From the NCBI RefSeq assembly GCF_024105665.1, contig NZ_JAAAMK010000007.1, positions 124,001 through 188,000 on the forward strand: a DNA stretch of 64,000 nt. Direction: 5' to 3'. Position numbers and translations under genes: made by a program. This DNA comes from Aliihoeflea aestuarii (GTDB lineage Bacteria > Pseudomonadota > Alphaproteobacteria > Rhizobiales > Rhizobiaceae). Below are positions 63,232 to 64,000 of the stretch, piece after piece. Under the pieces are notes generated by a model, which saw nothing but the letters and a program-made list of their open reading frames with translations, did not search any database and was not told the origin of the DNA. The first letter of the stretch is position 1; each line of letters starts with the position of its first letter.

Positions 63232-63279
63232 GTCGTGCAAGCACAATCGAATGATTGATTGAAGACGCACTTGCACGAC
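63232..63279. repeat. 10-bp inverted repeat before the PKS gene
   Basis: GTCGTGCAAG (63232-63241) and CTTGCACGAC (63270-63279) are perfect inverted copies 28 bases apart, ending 46 bases before the PKS start. They could be a regulator binding pair, or a stem-loop ending the GT4 transcript; no T-run follows. Confidence 0.5.
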
Positions 63280-63325
63280 CGGTAAATTCGAGCCCCGCAG
63301 GGTCTGTCATTGGGTGCGTGATTTC

Positions 63326-64000
63326 ATGAACGACTGTTCGCCGCTGGCTGCTGTATCGCCGAACGACATCGCCGTCGTCGGCATGTCGTTGCGCGTTCCG
63401 GGCGCCAGGAACGTCGCGCAGTTCTGGGCCAATATCAGAAACGGCGTGGAATCGGTCCGCGACCTGACGGCCGAGGAAATGGCGGCGGCGGCCGCCGACG
63501 GCGACCCGCTGGACGGCGCAAACTATGTGCCGCGCACGGCCGATCTGGCGGATATGGAGATGTTCGATGCGGATTTCTTCGGTCTCAGCCCGAAGGAAGC
63601 GGCGATCATGGACCCGCAGCATCGCCACTTCCTCGAATGCGCCTGGGAGGCGATGGAGGATGCGGGGCGAACGCCGGATACGGCGTCCGGGCCGGTCGGC
63701 GTTTTCGCCGGCTGCGGCATGGGCAGCTACTTCTATTTCAATGTGTGCAGCAATAGGCAGCTTGTCGATCAGGTTGGCATGTTCCTGCTTCGGCACAACG
63801 GCAACGACAAGGATTTCCTCGCCACCCGCGTTTCGTTCAGTTTCGATCTGCGCGGGCCGAGCGTCAACGTGCAGACCGCGTGCTCGACCTCGCTGGTCGC
63901 TACCCACTATGCCTGTCAGAGCCTCATCAGCGGCGAGTGCGACATGGCGCTTGCCGGCGGCGTGACGATCGAGTTTCCGCATCGGCGCGGCTATATGTTT
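63326..64000 (+). CDS. Type I polyketide synthase, ketosynthase domain (cut by window edge)
   Basis: The first 225 codons of a modular synthase. After 12 residues the ketosynthase begins: DIAVVGMSLRVPGARNVAQFWANI, ANYVPRTADLADMEMFDADFFGLSPKEAAIMDPQHRHFLECAWEAMEDAG, GVFAGCGMGSYFYFN and NDKDFLATRVSFSFDLRGPSVNVQTACSTSLVATHYACQSL. The active-site cysteine is C186 in TACSTSLVA. The downstream His residues and further domains lie outside. It would need the phosphopantetheinyl transferase encoded at 47236 for any carrier domain. It could extend the aminoacyl product of the NRPS at 42607, but that is inference. Confidence 0.95.
   Translation, partial: MNDCSPLAAVSPNDIAVVGMSLRVPGARNVAQFWANIRNGVESVRDLTAEEMAAAAADGDPLDGANYVPRTADLADMEMFDADFFGLSPKEAAIMDPQHRHFLECAWEAMEDAGRTPDTASGPVGVFAGCGMGSYFYFNVCSNRQLVDQVGMFLLRHNGNDKDFLATRVSFSFDLRGPSVNVQTACSTSLVATHYACQSLISGECDMALAGGVTIEFPHRRGYMF

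Overview
The window is high-GC, gene-dense DNA from an alphaproteobacterium, most likely of the order Hyphomicrobiales (Rhizobiales). The evidence is a circularly permuted two-piece tmRNA with tag ANDNYAEARLAA, the RHH/DUF4169/SspB-alpha block, an ilvB leader peptide, a BA14K-like secreted protein, TTAA-N7-TTAA (CtrA-type) boxes and a Rhizobiales-style intergenic repeat. The genus cannot be fixed from the sequence alone.

Positions 1-39856 are mostly core chromosome. In order they hold: prmA (cut by the left edge), a SCO copper chaperone and a 50-aa ORF; a hexapeptide acetyltransferase; a Gly/Asn-rich exported protein convergent with a beta-barrel protein; uvrD/pcrA divergent from a class A PBP; a hotdog thioesterase; an FAD-linked lactate/glycolate-type dehydrogenase; a giant AsmA-like protein; RHH, DUF4169, sspB and a small ATPase; tmRNA; DUF2853, thyA, folA, hflK, hflC, DUF2065 and a Do-type protease; GNAT and serB; miaA; a diguanylate cyclase; a HerA-like ATPase; the ilv leader with ilvB and ilvN; a LysE exporter; a Dda-like helicase; pdxJ; kup; a von Willebrand A gene broken by two opposite frameshifts; a TetR regulator next to ilvC; a PilZ protein; and a BA14K-like protein.

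A tRNA-Lys(CTT) at 40064-40139 marks a sharp change of content. From there to the right edge the window is accessory: two convergent RgpF-like genes; a 1541-aa NRPS with formyltransferase, degenerate condensation-like segment, adenylation domain interrupted by a luciferase-like monooxygenase, and carrier domain; its own phosphopantetheinyl transferase; then an exopolysaccharide locus. That locus has a sugar-phosphate transferase, three GT2 enzymes, a WecG/TagA enzyme, two tandem SGNH-like proteins, an OPX export protein, a Wzz-like copolymerase, a BY-kinase-like protein with a defective P-loop, an ExeA-like ATPase, a Gfo/Idh/MocA oxidoreductase and a GT4 enzyme. A type I polyketide synthase starts at 63326 and runs off the window.

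The accessory region is the most interesting part. It interleaves an F-A(oxidase)-PCP initiation module, the enzyme that activates its carrier domain, a polysaccharide export machine of the type often tied to exosortase systems, and a PKS. Several promoters in it share a CGGTCTA/TAGATCG sequence. Whether assembly line and polysaccharide make one joint product or two neighbouring products cannot be decided from this window.
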